In this document: piece after piece, positions 12,318 to 22,989 of the stretch | Layout of the letters: each line of letters starts with the position of its first letter | Position numbering within the stretch: position 1 is the first letter of the stretch | Assembly: GCA_021234155.1 (NCBI GenBank) | Contig: JAJEKV010000079.1 | Span: forward strand, 2,300,789-2,364,788 | Direction of reading: 5' to 3' | From: Isoetes taiwanensis | Lineage: Eukaryota > Streptophyta > Lycopodiopsida > Isoetales > Isoetaceae | DNA: 64,000 bases | Made by a program: the position numbers and the translations under genes | Notes under the pieces: model-generated | What the model was told of the DNA's origin: nothing | What the model saw: the letters and a program-made list of their open reading frames with translations, nothing else | The model's database searches: none

Positions 12318-12450
12318 ATTGACTCTAATTGGGTTAAACTTGTCCAATTTGGGTGATGTAAGGGTCTAATTCTACTGGACTCGTCGAGTTAGGCAGAATT
12401 GACCCCTTATTTGGTCAATTTGGAGCAGTTTTGGGCATTTTTGGGCCATG

Positions 12451-12517
12451 GTCTTACACGTTGCACCCAGCCCGAAAATGAAAAGTTCATTTTCTGTCCT
12501 GGCGCGACGTGTGAGAT
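12451..12517. promoter_or_regulatory. hairpin 2 between ORFa and ORFb of E1
   Basis: A variant of hairpin 1 with the same 67-bp span. The left arm has two or three changes and the right arm one, relative to hairpin 1. The loop is nearly the same (AATGAAAAGTTCATTTTCTG). The pair therefore arose by duplication. Confidence 0.88.
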
Positions 12518-12661
12518 ATCGTCTCAAATTTGCTCAAAGTGTCCATTTTAACTAAAACAAAAGCTAAAATTTACTAACTCAACTCAATTAAACAAGATTT
12601 GACATGTTACTTTGTCAAAAAGTTTTTATATTAACAAAATTTTTCCATTATTTACAAAATC

Positions 12662-13936
12662 TTAAGGGCGCTCTCCCTTGATATGGCTAGCAAGATGCAT
12701 TTCTTGCCTCATGAATGTCACCCTCTTCGCATGAACTGTGCAGGCTGTCGAATCTTCAAAATGCTGCACCAGTTTTTGCTCTGTTGCCTCTTGCAGGGCC
12801 AGCAACATCTCGTCCGTCACCCTCATATCTGTGTTGTATTCCTGGATGACCTCTCGGACTAGGTGGGCGAACGGTGCACGGGGGATCAAGAACCCGTAGC
12901 TACGCTGAAAATGCCTTATCTCCTTGAGGGCTCTCCTCTCAGTCTCCTTCCTGCCGGTCCTCTTCTTCCCTGGTGGCCTAGGAGGCTTGGGCTTCCGTGG
13001 TGGCGGCTTTGGAGTGCGGCTCTTCGGGATGCCCACCTTGATAGTCCTCACTCTGTGCTCCACGGTAATGCAGCGTTGTCGCCTCCCACTTCACCATGTA
13101 GGCGTTGTGATCCCTTAGCTTCTTTTGATAGACCTTGGCCGGGGTCTATCACATCGCCTCGTTGTGGCGGCGGTGCTTTGACCCTATCCCACGTCGGGTA
13201 AGGTGGGGGCTTACGCGCTGGGTCGGGGCTGCTTTCGGGGTCGGGTACTACACTCCTCCTCGGGGGGGTTTGGAAGAAACTTGCCCTTCGTGTTTGGGGC
13301 GTAGTCTTCGTCGGAATCGTCGGAGGAGGGCGGGGGCTGGTCAGCTGATGGTTCGTTGATGACGAGACCCTTTACCCGCTTAACATTCACGAGTCTCCTT
13401 CCTGCCGCCTTCACGACCTTCACCTTCTTTTTCTTCCGCTCCTGGGCTGCGTTCGGCTCCTCCTCTTCCCTCTTTCTCTTCTTTTCCCGACGGCGCTCCT
13501 TGGCTTCATGCATCTTTATCCATGCCGCGAGCTCTTCCTCCTCAGCTGGCTCGAGCCTCGGCTCCCTCTGTTCTTCATTTTGCTCCTCTGCCCGATCTTG
13601 TTCTTCTTTCTTCTTCCTTTCCTCCTCGGCCTGATCTTGTTCCTTGTTCTTCTTCCTCATCTCCTCGTCCACTTCTTCAAGGATCTTCTACATGACGTCT
13701 GGCTACTCTTCGCCTTGGACCTCTGTTCCGGCGTCGGAGTGGGCATCCTCCTCCACCTCTGTGTCACCCCCTTCTTGATCGTTGTTGTTGCTGGGGTGCT
13801 CCTTGGACAACTCTCCCTCGCTTGTCGAAGGTTGACCTTCTTGCCGAGCGACGCGCTGCCGAAGCATCTCTTGGAAGCGGTGGGAGGAGGAGTAACACTG
13901 GAGGGACTCTAGCGGTCTGTTTTAAGTCCGGGCCAT
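12662..13936 (-). pseudogene. E1 ORFa: histone H3 homologue with long inserted linker (broken)
   Basis: It begins at 13936 with ATG GCC CGG ACT (M-A-R-T); a 2-nt insertion then creates TAA, after which AAA CAG ACC GCT AGA (K-Q-T-A-R) continues in another frame. Together these are the H3 tail residues 1-8. A linker of roughly 300 residues follows, rich in E, K, R, S and P (13880-12935). The last frame (13063-12662, 133 aa) ends in an H3 histone fold at about 12931-12665: ALKEIRHFQRS, PFAHLVREV, NTDMR, LALQEA, HFEDSTACTVHAKRVT, IKGERP. By hand alignment about half the residues match canonical H3, with no loop-1 insertion as in CENH3. H3 C110 and H113 equivalents are kept. Several stops and frameshifts disable it. 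Confidence 0.93.
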
Positions 13937-14309
13937 ATTTGACGGTTCCTCGATCCGATGTCGGCGCCGAAAAATCGCCTTGGCAAAGGGGAGCGATTTT
14001 CTAGGGAAGAACGTGGAAATGAGGGGGGTTTTAGGTCTATTTATAGACGGGCCATTTTAGGTCAAATTTCAAACTACCATTTTGGGTCATTATCTGTCCT
14101 GGTGCGACGTGTGAGACCATCCTACTTTTTGAAGGTTTGGCTCACTAATTTTAGTCTTATTATGTTCCAATTCACTTAACTGTTACTAGCTTAGCATATA
14201 CTACAAAAATGAGAAAACTTTTTTTCCATTTTTCGAGGTTTGAGGATCCTATCAAGTTAGTACTACTGGGAGCATGGTCAGTGCTTTGCTCTTGGTCTCC
14301 AAGAACATT
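13937..14309 (-). other. E1 leader between PBS and ORFa
   Basis: Untranslated leader. It contains one unpaired half (GGTGCGACGTGTGAGACC, 14101-14118) of the hairpin arm found between ORFa and ORFb, so the arm sequence is dispersed in the element. No gene is visible. Confidence 0.65.
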
Positions 14310-14321
14310 GCTCTGATACCA
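14310..14321 (-). other. primer-binding site, inner E1 copy
   Basis: On the minus strand TGGTATCAGAGC, complementary to the 3' end of plant initiator tRNA-Met, one base inside the LTR terminus. This fixes the element's orientation. Confidence 0.95.
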
Positions 14322-14322
14322 C

Positions 14323-15780
14323 TGTGACGTCCCCTACTCGTATACGGTGCACTCACCGTATACAAGCAGTTCATCCCCATACCAGCTCCATCTTGTCTGA
14401 GGGCCCTCCACATATCATCGGATCGTCTTGGGTCCCCGATTGGGAAGAGTGAAGGGGTCATTTTACCCCGTCTCCCTCAGGGCCTACCTAGCTGCGGAAG
14501 CGTAAACATACATGTCAGTAAACAATATCATCACATATCCACCTCGAAGGGTGGTACATCAACATCTGCATAGACAGAGATCAGCACAATACATATGGGA
14601 AAACCTAACCAAGGCTCAGACTCAAGGGATGACTGACGGCTTGGGTCTCCAGAGTTCATTGCAGACAGAATTCATGGCAACGAATTTGGCTGGCATAAGA
14701 ACATGGCTTAGGGTTGTCCACTCCATCCGCCCCTCCTGTTCACACTTTGCAGAGTAGGCTGAAAAGTGTTGGGACCTGACTGTGGCCCGCCGGATGCATA
14801 GCCAAAGGGGCCCACTGGAAAGTGAACACCACTCCACGGGTGTCGAGCCCATGCCTTGCCTGCACTCAGTGGCAAGCCATTAGACCTAGTCACAATGATC
14901 CCCGGTAGGCCTTACACACCAGAGGGATCGTTCAAGAGTCAGAACACGAACCTCCTTCTAAGCCAGTCTGGCCCCTTCACCCACAACCAGGTGTGGTTCT
15001 TGTACACAGGCCGAATCTACAGTGTGCTAGAGAGGCTAACTAGGAGCATCAACTACTAGGCTTGAGGTCTCTACCCCCCTTTCCCAATACAAGGAGTTCA
15101 CAGAGATACATCATCCATATACATCATAGGAGAACTAAAGAACTAGATCTAATCTATATCATAGAGTTAGGTTCTTTAGTTAGAGTCTGGTATCTAGAGA
15201 TCTAAGTGGCTGCTATGGGCAATTTAATAGGCTAAACCTATTGATTCAATGACTGGAAGACGGTTTAGGCTATTAAATTGACTAAATACCTGATCCTTGA
15301 CTTGCTCCTCCTGCCCTGAGCTCAACCATCTTGCTGAACTGCTTGAATCAAGGAAAACTAATGGTGCAATTCGCTCAGACAGAGTCTGGGAGGCAGTTTT
15401 GACTCCTGGGGCAGCCAAAACAGAGCTCTAGAATCCTATGGATGAAAATGGCAAGTTAGGGTTTCCTCCTACCTAAATAGACAAGGGGTTAGGGCTAGGG
15501 TTTCCAATTATCCCTTTAGGCATGTGGGATAATTGGGAATGGCCCACTTGCCTTTAATGGCTAGGTGGCATAAATGTATCCACATGGAAAGGTGTGCACC
15601 CTAATAAATGTGCACATTGGTAAATGTGCACATTAATAAATGCACATACCTTGCAAGTTGCCCCCTAGGGGCTACCCGCTTGGCTACCGTCGGCGTACAT
15701 GTCGGTCAGTGCGTGTGCAGCGTGGCGAACGATCGATATCGTCACGGGACCGTATCTTGTCTTTGGAAACGAACGTCACA
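14323..15780 (-). repeat. E1 LTR2 (5' LTR of the inner copy)
   Basis: Starts TGTGACG and ends CGTCACA, about 1,458 bp. It lacks a stretch of about 120 bp present in LTR1 (the region equivalent to about 521-640) and diverges at its right end, where the palindrome seen in LTR1 at 1555-1579 is degraded. It is less similar to LTR1 than LTR1 is to the LTR at 63563, so LTR1 and LTR2 are not a recent pair. Confidence 0.88.
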
Positions 15781-17987
15781 TGTACGGTTAGTTTCGTTTG
15801 TTCTCTTGCATTATATGTGTTGTTGGTATAGTTGCGGAACAAAATACATCAACAAAACATTTAAAGTGTAACAGAAATTATATTTATATTATATATATAC
15901 AACGCCCCTGGGATCAAGAGTCTACTATTCTTGAAATCGCCGGTAGGATGGGTTATCTTCGAGGAACTTCTTAACTTGGGCGTTCCTCTTGGGCGTCCCA
16001 AGTTCACGGGCGTTGGTTGATGACCATACGCAAAAACTCTCACTAATTCCTCTAATGTAAGCTGCGGTCACTGCCAGTCTTCCCTGGCGTCGATAAGGTA
16101 TGGCGAAGTCGAAGATGTCGAGTGCCATCGCTCTCTTGACTAAGACGACATAGTCGGTGTTGGCGACTAAGCCCAGAACATGCGGCCAAAGCGAAGGCGC
16201 GATGAGCATGAATACTCCTTCTGCCCCTAGGGGTGAATTTGCGGTGGATTACGCTATTCTCCCGTCGGCAACGAGGGAGATAGTATCGCGGCGACGCATC
16301 CTTGTCGTCGTTGTTGATTCTTTGCCTCCTCGGCCACCAGCTCTGTGTCTCCCGGCATATTCGTCGACTTCCACCTAAGTGAGCTCTCTGTAATCCCTAA
16401 CTGTTGCTGAAGCTCGCCTGAGGTCGAACTCGCCTCTTCTCTCTGTGGGGGCTGGTGTCGAAGAGCTCGGCATTAAAATGTTTGAGCTCTTGCCGAGGAT
16501 TCCCATCTGTTCCTGGATGGCATAAAACTCCTCTTCAGTCGGCAGTTCCCGAGCTTCCATTATCTGCCTGATGTTGCTGTAGGCTTGGATGTCGGAAGTC
16601 GACTCTCCTGTGTAAGTGTCGGCTTCCCTTACTTGAAGCGGAAAGTCGGAAGCTCCCCGGACGACGAAATCATCCAGGTCTGATTGCCACAGTTGGTGCA
16701 GCAACTCGTCGAGTCGGTATTCCCGTTCCCTGCATTCGGGAAGGTTCTGGATGTCGCTGAGGAGCAAGTACTCCTCGCCGTCGATGATAATGGGGGCTAG
16801 GCTTGTGATACCTAGCCCAAGGGGTGGGGCGATCCTGAGGGTTTGCCGGCTCCGTTCGAATTCCTGCAACTCCTGCTCTGTTAACCGCTGCTCTTCTGTT
16901 GGATCGAGCTCGACGTAGTCCTCTTCTTCTGATTCTTCGTCTCCTCCTCTTCCTTCTTGCTCCTGTTGGTACTGCAAAAGGAGCTGCTCTGCTGCTGAGG
17001 AGGCTAAGGGGTCCACATCCATGGGAGGGATAGAGGTTTCCCCCATGGGGTTTTCGGCACGGTGGGAGAGAAAAATTGCTAAGGCGGCGGTGTAGGAGAA
17101 ATACTTGGTCCTGTCAACTGTCAAGACCATGTAGTCCAAGCAACCTCTCCGGGCCTTGTTGGTCAAGTACTTGGCAATGTTGAACATCACCCAAAAGCTG
17201 CTTGAAGGGATTGCACAGGAACAAAGTAGTCTGTGCAAGGGGGGAGCTGCACTAAGGATGGTCCTACCCTAGCTTGGAACTCGGACAGAACTTGTCTATA
17301 TGCTGGGGTTGCGTGCAGAGTGGCTTTGACATCTATTTCTCTTTGGAAGAGTCGGAAAATGTCATTGACATCGGCCTCGGCAGCATGGGCACTGGCGCTG
17401 TACCATCGCCTGAAGTCAGCAGTTGCCATGGATCTAGGGGAGATGAGACTAACAAACGGATGCAAAAGCGCCTCAGGGAGCTGGAAAATCGCCTAAAAGG
17501 TCAAGAGCAAACTTGTAGGGTGCTATGTGAGAAATGGGTACCTATTTATAGAGAAGGGGGAAAACCCTAATTTTTGGATGACTTGAAAAACTCTTGGGGT
17601 TGGGCAATTCTAGCCTATGTTGAGGTCCAAATGGGAGTTGGAAGACTAATTTGAGGGTATGAGCATGACTGGATTATCTAAGGAACCTATTGCAACAACC
17701 TAGGAATCAATTGGATATGGCATGGTGGCAAAATTGCTAGGAGGTCTCACACGTTGCGCCTCGTTCAAAAACTGGAGTTTTGTTTTTAGACCAGGCGCGA
17801 CGTGTGAGACAAAACTCTATTTTGGTCAAAACTTATTATGTTCCAATTCACTTAACTGTTACTAGCTTAGCATATATTACAAAAATGAGAAAAAAAAAAT
17901 TTCCCATTTTTCGAGGTTTGAGGATCCTATCAAGTTAGTACTAATGGGAGTATGGTCAGTGCTTTGCTCTTGGTCTCCAAGAACATT
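15781..17987 (-). pseudogene. outer E1 copy: remnant with ORFb, lacking ORFa and gag-pol
   Basis: The segment starts at the gag-ORFb spacer (homologous to 10213 onward) and ends at the leader next to the second PBS. ORFb is readable in pieces: 17465-17187 (AHAAEADVNDIFRLFQREID), 17238-16375 (DYMVLTVDRTKYFSY, the acidic tract near 16900-16960, IIDGEEYLLLSDIQNLPECRE, TYTGESTSDIQAYSNIRQI) and 16209-15925 (LVKRAMALDIFDFA). The histone-like ORFa is missing: one hairpin at 17744-17810 is followed directly by leader sequence. A deletion of about 1.6 kb relative to the inner copy explains this. Confidence 0.82.
17744..17810. promoter_or_regulatory. hairpin in the outer E1 copy
   Basis: Arms GTCTCACACGTTGCGCC and GGCGCGACGTGTGAGAC are retained, while the loop differs from that of the inner copy. 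Stem conservation with loop divergence suggests that pairing itself matters. Confidence 0.88.
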
Positions 17988-17999
17988 GCTCTGATACCA
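17988..17999 (-). other. primer-binding site, outer E1 copy
   Basis: The complement of TGGTATCAGAGC, one base from the start of LTR3, identical to the inner copy's site. Confidence 0.93.
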
Positions 18000-18000
18000 C

Positions 18001-19578
18001 TGTGACGTCTCCTACTCGTATACGGTGCACCCACCGTATACAAACAGGAGTTCATCCCCCATACCAGTTCCATCTTGTCTGAGGGCCCTCCACATAGCAC
18101 CGCACCTGTAACGAGTCCCAGTGGGAAGAGTGAAGGGGTCATTTTACCTTGTCTCCCTCAGGGCCTACCTAGCTGGGGAAGCGTAAACATACATGTCAGT
18201 ATACAACATAATCACATATCCACCTCGAAGGGTGGTACATCAACATCTGCATAGACAAGGATCAGCACAAAACATATGGGTTCCTACCCAAGGCTCAGAC
18301 TCGAAGGAATGACTGACGGCTTGGGTCTCCAGAGTTCCTTGCAGACAGAATTTATGGCAATGGATTTGGCTGGCATATGAACATGGCTTAGGGTGGTCCA
18401 CTCCATCTGCCCCTCCTGTGCACACTTTGCAGAGTAGGTTGAAAAGTGTTGGGACACTGGCCGATAGCCGGGATGCATAGCCAAAGGGGCTATTCACGGG
18501 TTGCATCTCCCGATTCAGATGGGGCGGTAGGGATCACTCCCCTCCGAGAGGTCTACATCTTGACTCAAGGTGACTAGAGGGCCACTGCCCTTGTTCGACT
18601 GAACCCACTGGAAAGTGAACACCACTCCACGGGTGTCGAGCCCATGCCTTGCCCTTTTCGGTGGCAAGCCATTAGACCTAGTCACAATGATCCCCGGTAG
18701 GCCTTACACACGGAGGGATCGTTCAAGAGTCGAACCACGAACCTCCTTCTTAGCCCGGTCTGGCCCCTTCACCCCTGGCCCAGTGTGGATCTTGTACATA
18801 GGCGAATCTACGATTATGCTAGAGAGGCTAATCTAGGAGCATCAACTACCAAGCTTTGGGGTCTCTACCCCCTTCCCAATACAAGGAGTTCCGCAGAGAT
18901 ACATCATCCATATACATCCGCGGAAGAACTAAAGAACTAAATCTAATCTATATCATAGAGTTAGGTTCTTTAGTTAGTGTCTGTATCTGAGAATCTAAAT
19001 GGTTTGCTATGGACAATTTAATAGGCTAAACCTCTTTGATACAATGATTGGAAGATGGTTTAGGCTATTAAATTGACTAAACTCTGATCCTTGTGTTGCT
19101 CCTCCCGACTGAGTTTGACCATCTGCTTTGAATGCTTGAAGATGGAGCCAACAAGGAAAACTAATGGTGCAATTCGTTGAGGCAGTCCGGGAGGCCCGTT
19201 TGACCCTTGAGCAAGCAAAACAAAGCTCTAAAACCCTATGGGCCGAAAATAGCAAGTTAGGGTTTCTCCTACCTAAATAGACAAGGGGTTAGGGCTAGGG
19301 TTTCCAATTATCCCTTTAAGCATGTGGGATAATTGGGTATAATACTTGCCTTTAATGGCTAGGTGGCATAAAGGTATCCACATGGGAAAATGTGCACCTT
19401 GATAAATGTGCACATTGGTAAATGTGCACATTAATAAATGCACATACCTTGCAAGTTGCCCCCTAGGGGCTACCCGCCTAGCTACACGTCGGCGTACACG
19501 TCAGTCGGGGTGGCGCGTACGCGTGACGAGGCAGTACAGTATACGTCCTGGGACCGTATACTGTGCTGGAACGTCACA
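18001..19578 (-). repeat. E1 LTR3 (5' LTR of the outer copy)
   Basis: About 1,578 bp from TGTGACG to CGTCACA, followed by the target-site duplication AGCAG (19579-19583). It matches LTR1 closely over long stretches but carries many small scrambled patches, often at CAG/CTG words (for example 18455-18480, 18770-18820, 19085-19200). Confidence 0.9.
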
Positions 19579-20857
19579 AGCAGCCCCCGAAGTGTGTGCA
19601 TGATTGTAGAGGGAGCACGACTTCGACCACGTCAAGGAGCAATGGAGGAGGAAGTGCTTCTGGAGCAGGTAGATGGAGTAGAGTCATGGTAGTTCATCTG
19701 GAAGTTAGCACTCCAGATGGTCTGTATGTTGTATCTAGAGTAGAGCCATCCTAGAACCCTTGTTGAACATCTTGAACCCTAATCAAGGAATCCTAGCTGT
19801 AAGTTAGATATATATGATTAGGTTAAGATGTTCCTATAATGTTACCATGATATGATGTGATGTGATGATGGTTGATCATGTTTGCTCCTCTTGTATTGGG
19901 AAGGGGAGTAGAGACCTAGTAACCTTACTTAGTAGTATGCTCCTAGTTTAGACCCCTTAGTTCCTATTATTATGCGGCCTGTGCATAGGAACCCACCGGG
20001 CTATGGAGGCTATGACGTGACTCAGCACTACACAACGGGGCTAGAGGCAATATGGAGGGAGGATCCCTGCCGAGTGGGGGCTATGGGGGATCCCATAGTG
20101 GGCTAGGCTTATGGTCGGTCACTTCGTGTGGGCCGGGCATGAGTCCGACACCTCCTGGGGCAATGGTGTCGCCCTGCCTCTCAAGAGCTACAAGTGTTGG
20201 CTTGGCTCTTGTTTTGGGGGGGTTGAGTCGGGTACGAATCGTGTGTCGCCACGATTCTCTAGCCGCCCGTGGAACCTTTAGACCCCGGGAAGGGGAGATG
20301 CAACCCTTCCTGCCTCGACAGACCAGGGAGATGCAACCTGGAGTAGTCCCGATGGGTGATGCCATGGGATTGTGTATCCAGAAGGCTAGAGTCATGCCAG
20401 AGCTTGATCTAGCCCATCTGCAAAGTATGCACAGGAGGGGCGGATGGAGTGGTCAACCTGAGCCATTGTCTATAGCCAGCCCCGCCATTGTTATGACTCG
20501 GTCTGCTCTATCTTGAGGCCTATCCAGTTAGTCGACCTCCTTATGAGTCGGAGCCACGGGTAGGAGCTCTCATGTTATGGCATATGATTTTGTTCTTTGC
20601 AGCTATGGATATGTGGATGAGCTACCCTTCGAGGTGGTGTGATGTATTGTTATTGCTAGTTCTGACGATGTTTATGCTTCCGCTGTGATAGGAGCCCATA
20701 GGGGAAGGGCGCGCAAGACACCTTCGTGTCCCCTTCCCGCACTACGGTGATCCCAGAGTGCGGGATAGACGGAGGGCCCGTGCGGTCGGAGGACCGGATG
20801 GGGGATTTCCTACGGAATATACGGCCGGGAGCCGTATATTTAATAGGGAGCGTCACA
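19579..20857 (+). mobile_element. right part of an E2-family LTR interrupted by E1
   Basis: Collinear with the E2 LTRs from about 41994 onward (shared blocks: GGTGTGTATGAT-like start, ATCTGGAAGTTAGCACTCCA, TAGGAACCCACCGGGC). It ends in the family terminus GGGAGCGTCACA. A perfect subterminal palindrome (AATATACGGC at 20816-20825 with GCCGTATATT at 20831-20840) precedes the end. No primer-binding site follows, so it is a solo LTR or a 3' LTR. Frames inside it are not genes. Confidence 0.85.
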
Positions 20858-21267
20858 AATTTCAATATAATCTATGTTCTTCCAGGTGATGTTTGAGGTA
20901 CTGTCCTTTGTTTCTTCTTTTGGACACCTTTCCATTTTATCCATACAACATTTTCTACAGGTTCCTCACAAGCACGCTTCTCCACATGTCATTCTTAGAC
21001 TGCCAAACATGTCTTGTTGCATTGCACCCTATCTAGCCTGCCTTATGGTCACATATCTTGCACTCACAGGTGCAATCTGCAGCGTGCACCATGGAATTTT
21101 TACCCCTTCCCTCAGCATTGACATCCTCTCATGATAGCTTTACAACAAAGTAAGGCTTTAATTTCTCAAAAGGCTCTCTGCTTAATTTGAACATCTGGAT
21201 TGTCTTGCTTGAAACTAGTGAAGAATTTTGTCTGCAAAATAAGAATAGAAAACTACTTAGTAAATGC

Positions 21268-21898
21268 CAGGGATAGGTTCAATACGCTGTACGTTTTATA
21301 CGGAATACGTATGAATTGTATGATACGGCACAAATTTGCCGTATAAAACGCAAAAAATCTGACAAAAAAACAATTCCGGTCGGAAGATTTTTTCGTCTGT
21401 GAAAACAACTAAACAGCGTCTGAAATTTTTTCGGCGTGCGAAACCTTCGAACAGCGTCGCGTGAACCAAATTTTTCCGACGTCTGGCGAAAACAATGCCA
21501 CGCGTCTGTGAACTTTTTATGTCTGGCGGTTTAGTTGTTTTCGGCGTGCGCGAAAATCTTCGGACGTCGAATTGTTTTTCCGTATTTTTTGAACACCGCT
21601 TTGCTTTTGCGTCGCAGAAATGAACCCGGATAAGCGTCACGAAAAAATTTTCGCTGCGTCTGTTATCATTTACTTTCAGCGTCTGCGAATGTCGCCCATC
21701 CCTTCGGCACGATTCTTTGTATTTCAGCGTCTGTGAAAAATTTTCAGCGTACGCTTTCCGCGAAGGTTTCGGCGTCTGCGAAGATTTTTTCCCGGCCAGA
21801 CGAGGTATTTACACGTTAAATCGTATTTTATTAAAAATCGTGATTTTTTAACTTTATCGTCGGGAATTTTAATTTTATGCGATAGAACCTATCCCCTC
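21268..21898. mobile_element. hAT-like MITE in the intron of copy A
   Basis: The ends read CAGGGATAGGTTC and GAACCTATCCCCTC (inverted), flanked by the 8-bp duplication GTAAATGC (21260-21267 and 21899-21906). Copy B at about 59612-59620 shows the empty site. An 8-bp duplication with CA-rich termini fits hAT. The interior is unusually CpG-rich, with many CGTCTG/GCGTC words. A 114-codon frame inside looks incidental. Confidence 0.85.
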
Positions 21899-22089
21899 GT
21901 AAATGCTAATGCTAATGCTAATACCACTAATTGAAACAAATGCTAATAAATAGAAACTTAGAACTAATTGTTGATTCCATTAGCATTGCGAAACAACCCT
22001 TAGCAAACCAAACTACTAACCAATGCTAAGATATTGGGCTGAAAGCATTGCTAATCTATAGTGGTAGGTTGGCTTTGCTAACTACAGAT

Positions 22090-22250
22090 TTAGTGTAGTG
22101 CTAACATTGACAAAATTACTAACAGTGGCACCAACATTAACGAAATTAGTAACATTAGCACTACCATTAACAAAATCACTAACACTGGCACTAACATCAA
22201 CACAATTACTAAAAGTGACACTAACATTATAAAGTGAGAAACCTTAGCAC
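22090..22250. repeat. degenerate intronic minisatellite
   Basis: Imperfect repeats of about 18 and 36 bp built on ACAAAATTACTAACA and CACTAACATT. The array is shared with copy B (59810-59945), so it predates the duplication. Confidence 0.7.
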
Positions 22251-22989
22251 TTTCACAAAAAATGCTCAATTATCAACCATCAATAGCACTAAAACTTGCT
22301 AACACGATAAGAACGTGTAGACTAATTTGATTAGCAGACATAATTCATATTAGTATCAATACTTCAAAACTTATAAAAATACTAGTAATTAGTAAACTTG
22401 AAAAATACTTAGTAAAGAACTTTTTCTACAAATAGTATACCTGGCTCACATCAAAGTAATGTGTTGGATGCTTGGGATGTTTTCCTCTACCAGATCTGAC
22501 GTCCTTGAAGTTAGGCAAAACTCTAATCACTTCTTGGCTCAGGGAATCCTTTCTCTTCTTCCTTCCCCCAAGAGCCCATAATGCATTTTTATTCCTAATT
22601 GCAACAGGTGCTTCTTAGCTTTGGAACAATTCCTTGGATGAATTCCTAAAGCCTTGGCAGCTAATCTTTTGCTTCCATGCACGACCTTCAAGTGCCATGA
22701 CTAATCTTTGCCCTTTTTGTTTGCTAATTTGTCATTGGACTTGCACTCCTTTCACATGTTATATGGTTTCTTGGATGCTACCGGGCAATTCTTTGTGAAC
22801 AATCTTTTCCTTATCGAATCTTTAACTTTGCATAACTTTGTTGTTCTCCACTACATGCCATACTTCTTTCTTCTGGTCTGTAGATATCGAACTAGTCAAA
22901 TCCAAAAACACTTTTGTGATTATGGGGGCTGCATGTTGCAGTTGCTTTTTTGAGTGCCCAATACTCCAATCTAAATTTTCATTTGACAA

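Larger units (their letters stand above)
32..19578 (-). mobile_element. E1: composite Ty3/gypsy chromovirus-type retrotransposon with three LTRs and histone H3-bearing ORFa
   Basis: In element orientation (right to left) the order is LTR3, PBS, ORFb remnant, LTR2, PBS, ORFa (histone H3), twin hairpins, ORFb, gag, protease, RT, RNase H, integrase, chromodomain, 3' untranslated region with a 3-kb insert, polypurine tract, LTR1. All LTRs start TGTGACG and end CGTCACA. The outer LTRs are flanked by a perfect 5-bp duplication AGCAG (27-31 and 19579-19583). LTR2 ends cleanly against outer-element sequence at 15780/15781 without a polypurine tract. This fits one member inserting into another, followed by recombination between their 3' LTRs that removed the outer gag-pol. 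All coding parts are decayed. Confidence 0.9.

Noticed and set aside
12662-13063. E1 histone fold as a centromeric CENH3
   Set aside because: Loop 1 has the length of ordinary H3 by hand alignment, and the conserved tail ARTKQTAR is the canonical H3 tail, which CENH3 lacks.
20052-20516. 154-codon frame as a gene
   Set aside because: It lies inside an E2-family LTR and recurs as broken frames in the other LTRs (53066-53416, 42541-42819).
21296-21640. 114-codon frame as a gene
   Set aside because: It lies within the hAT-like MITE, has low-complexity charged composition from CpG-rich repeats and no domain.
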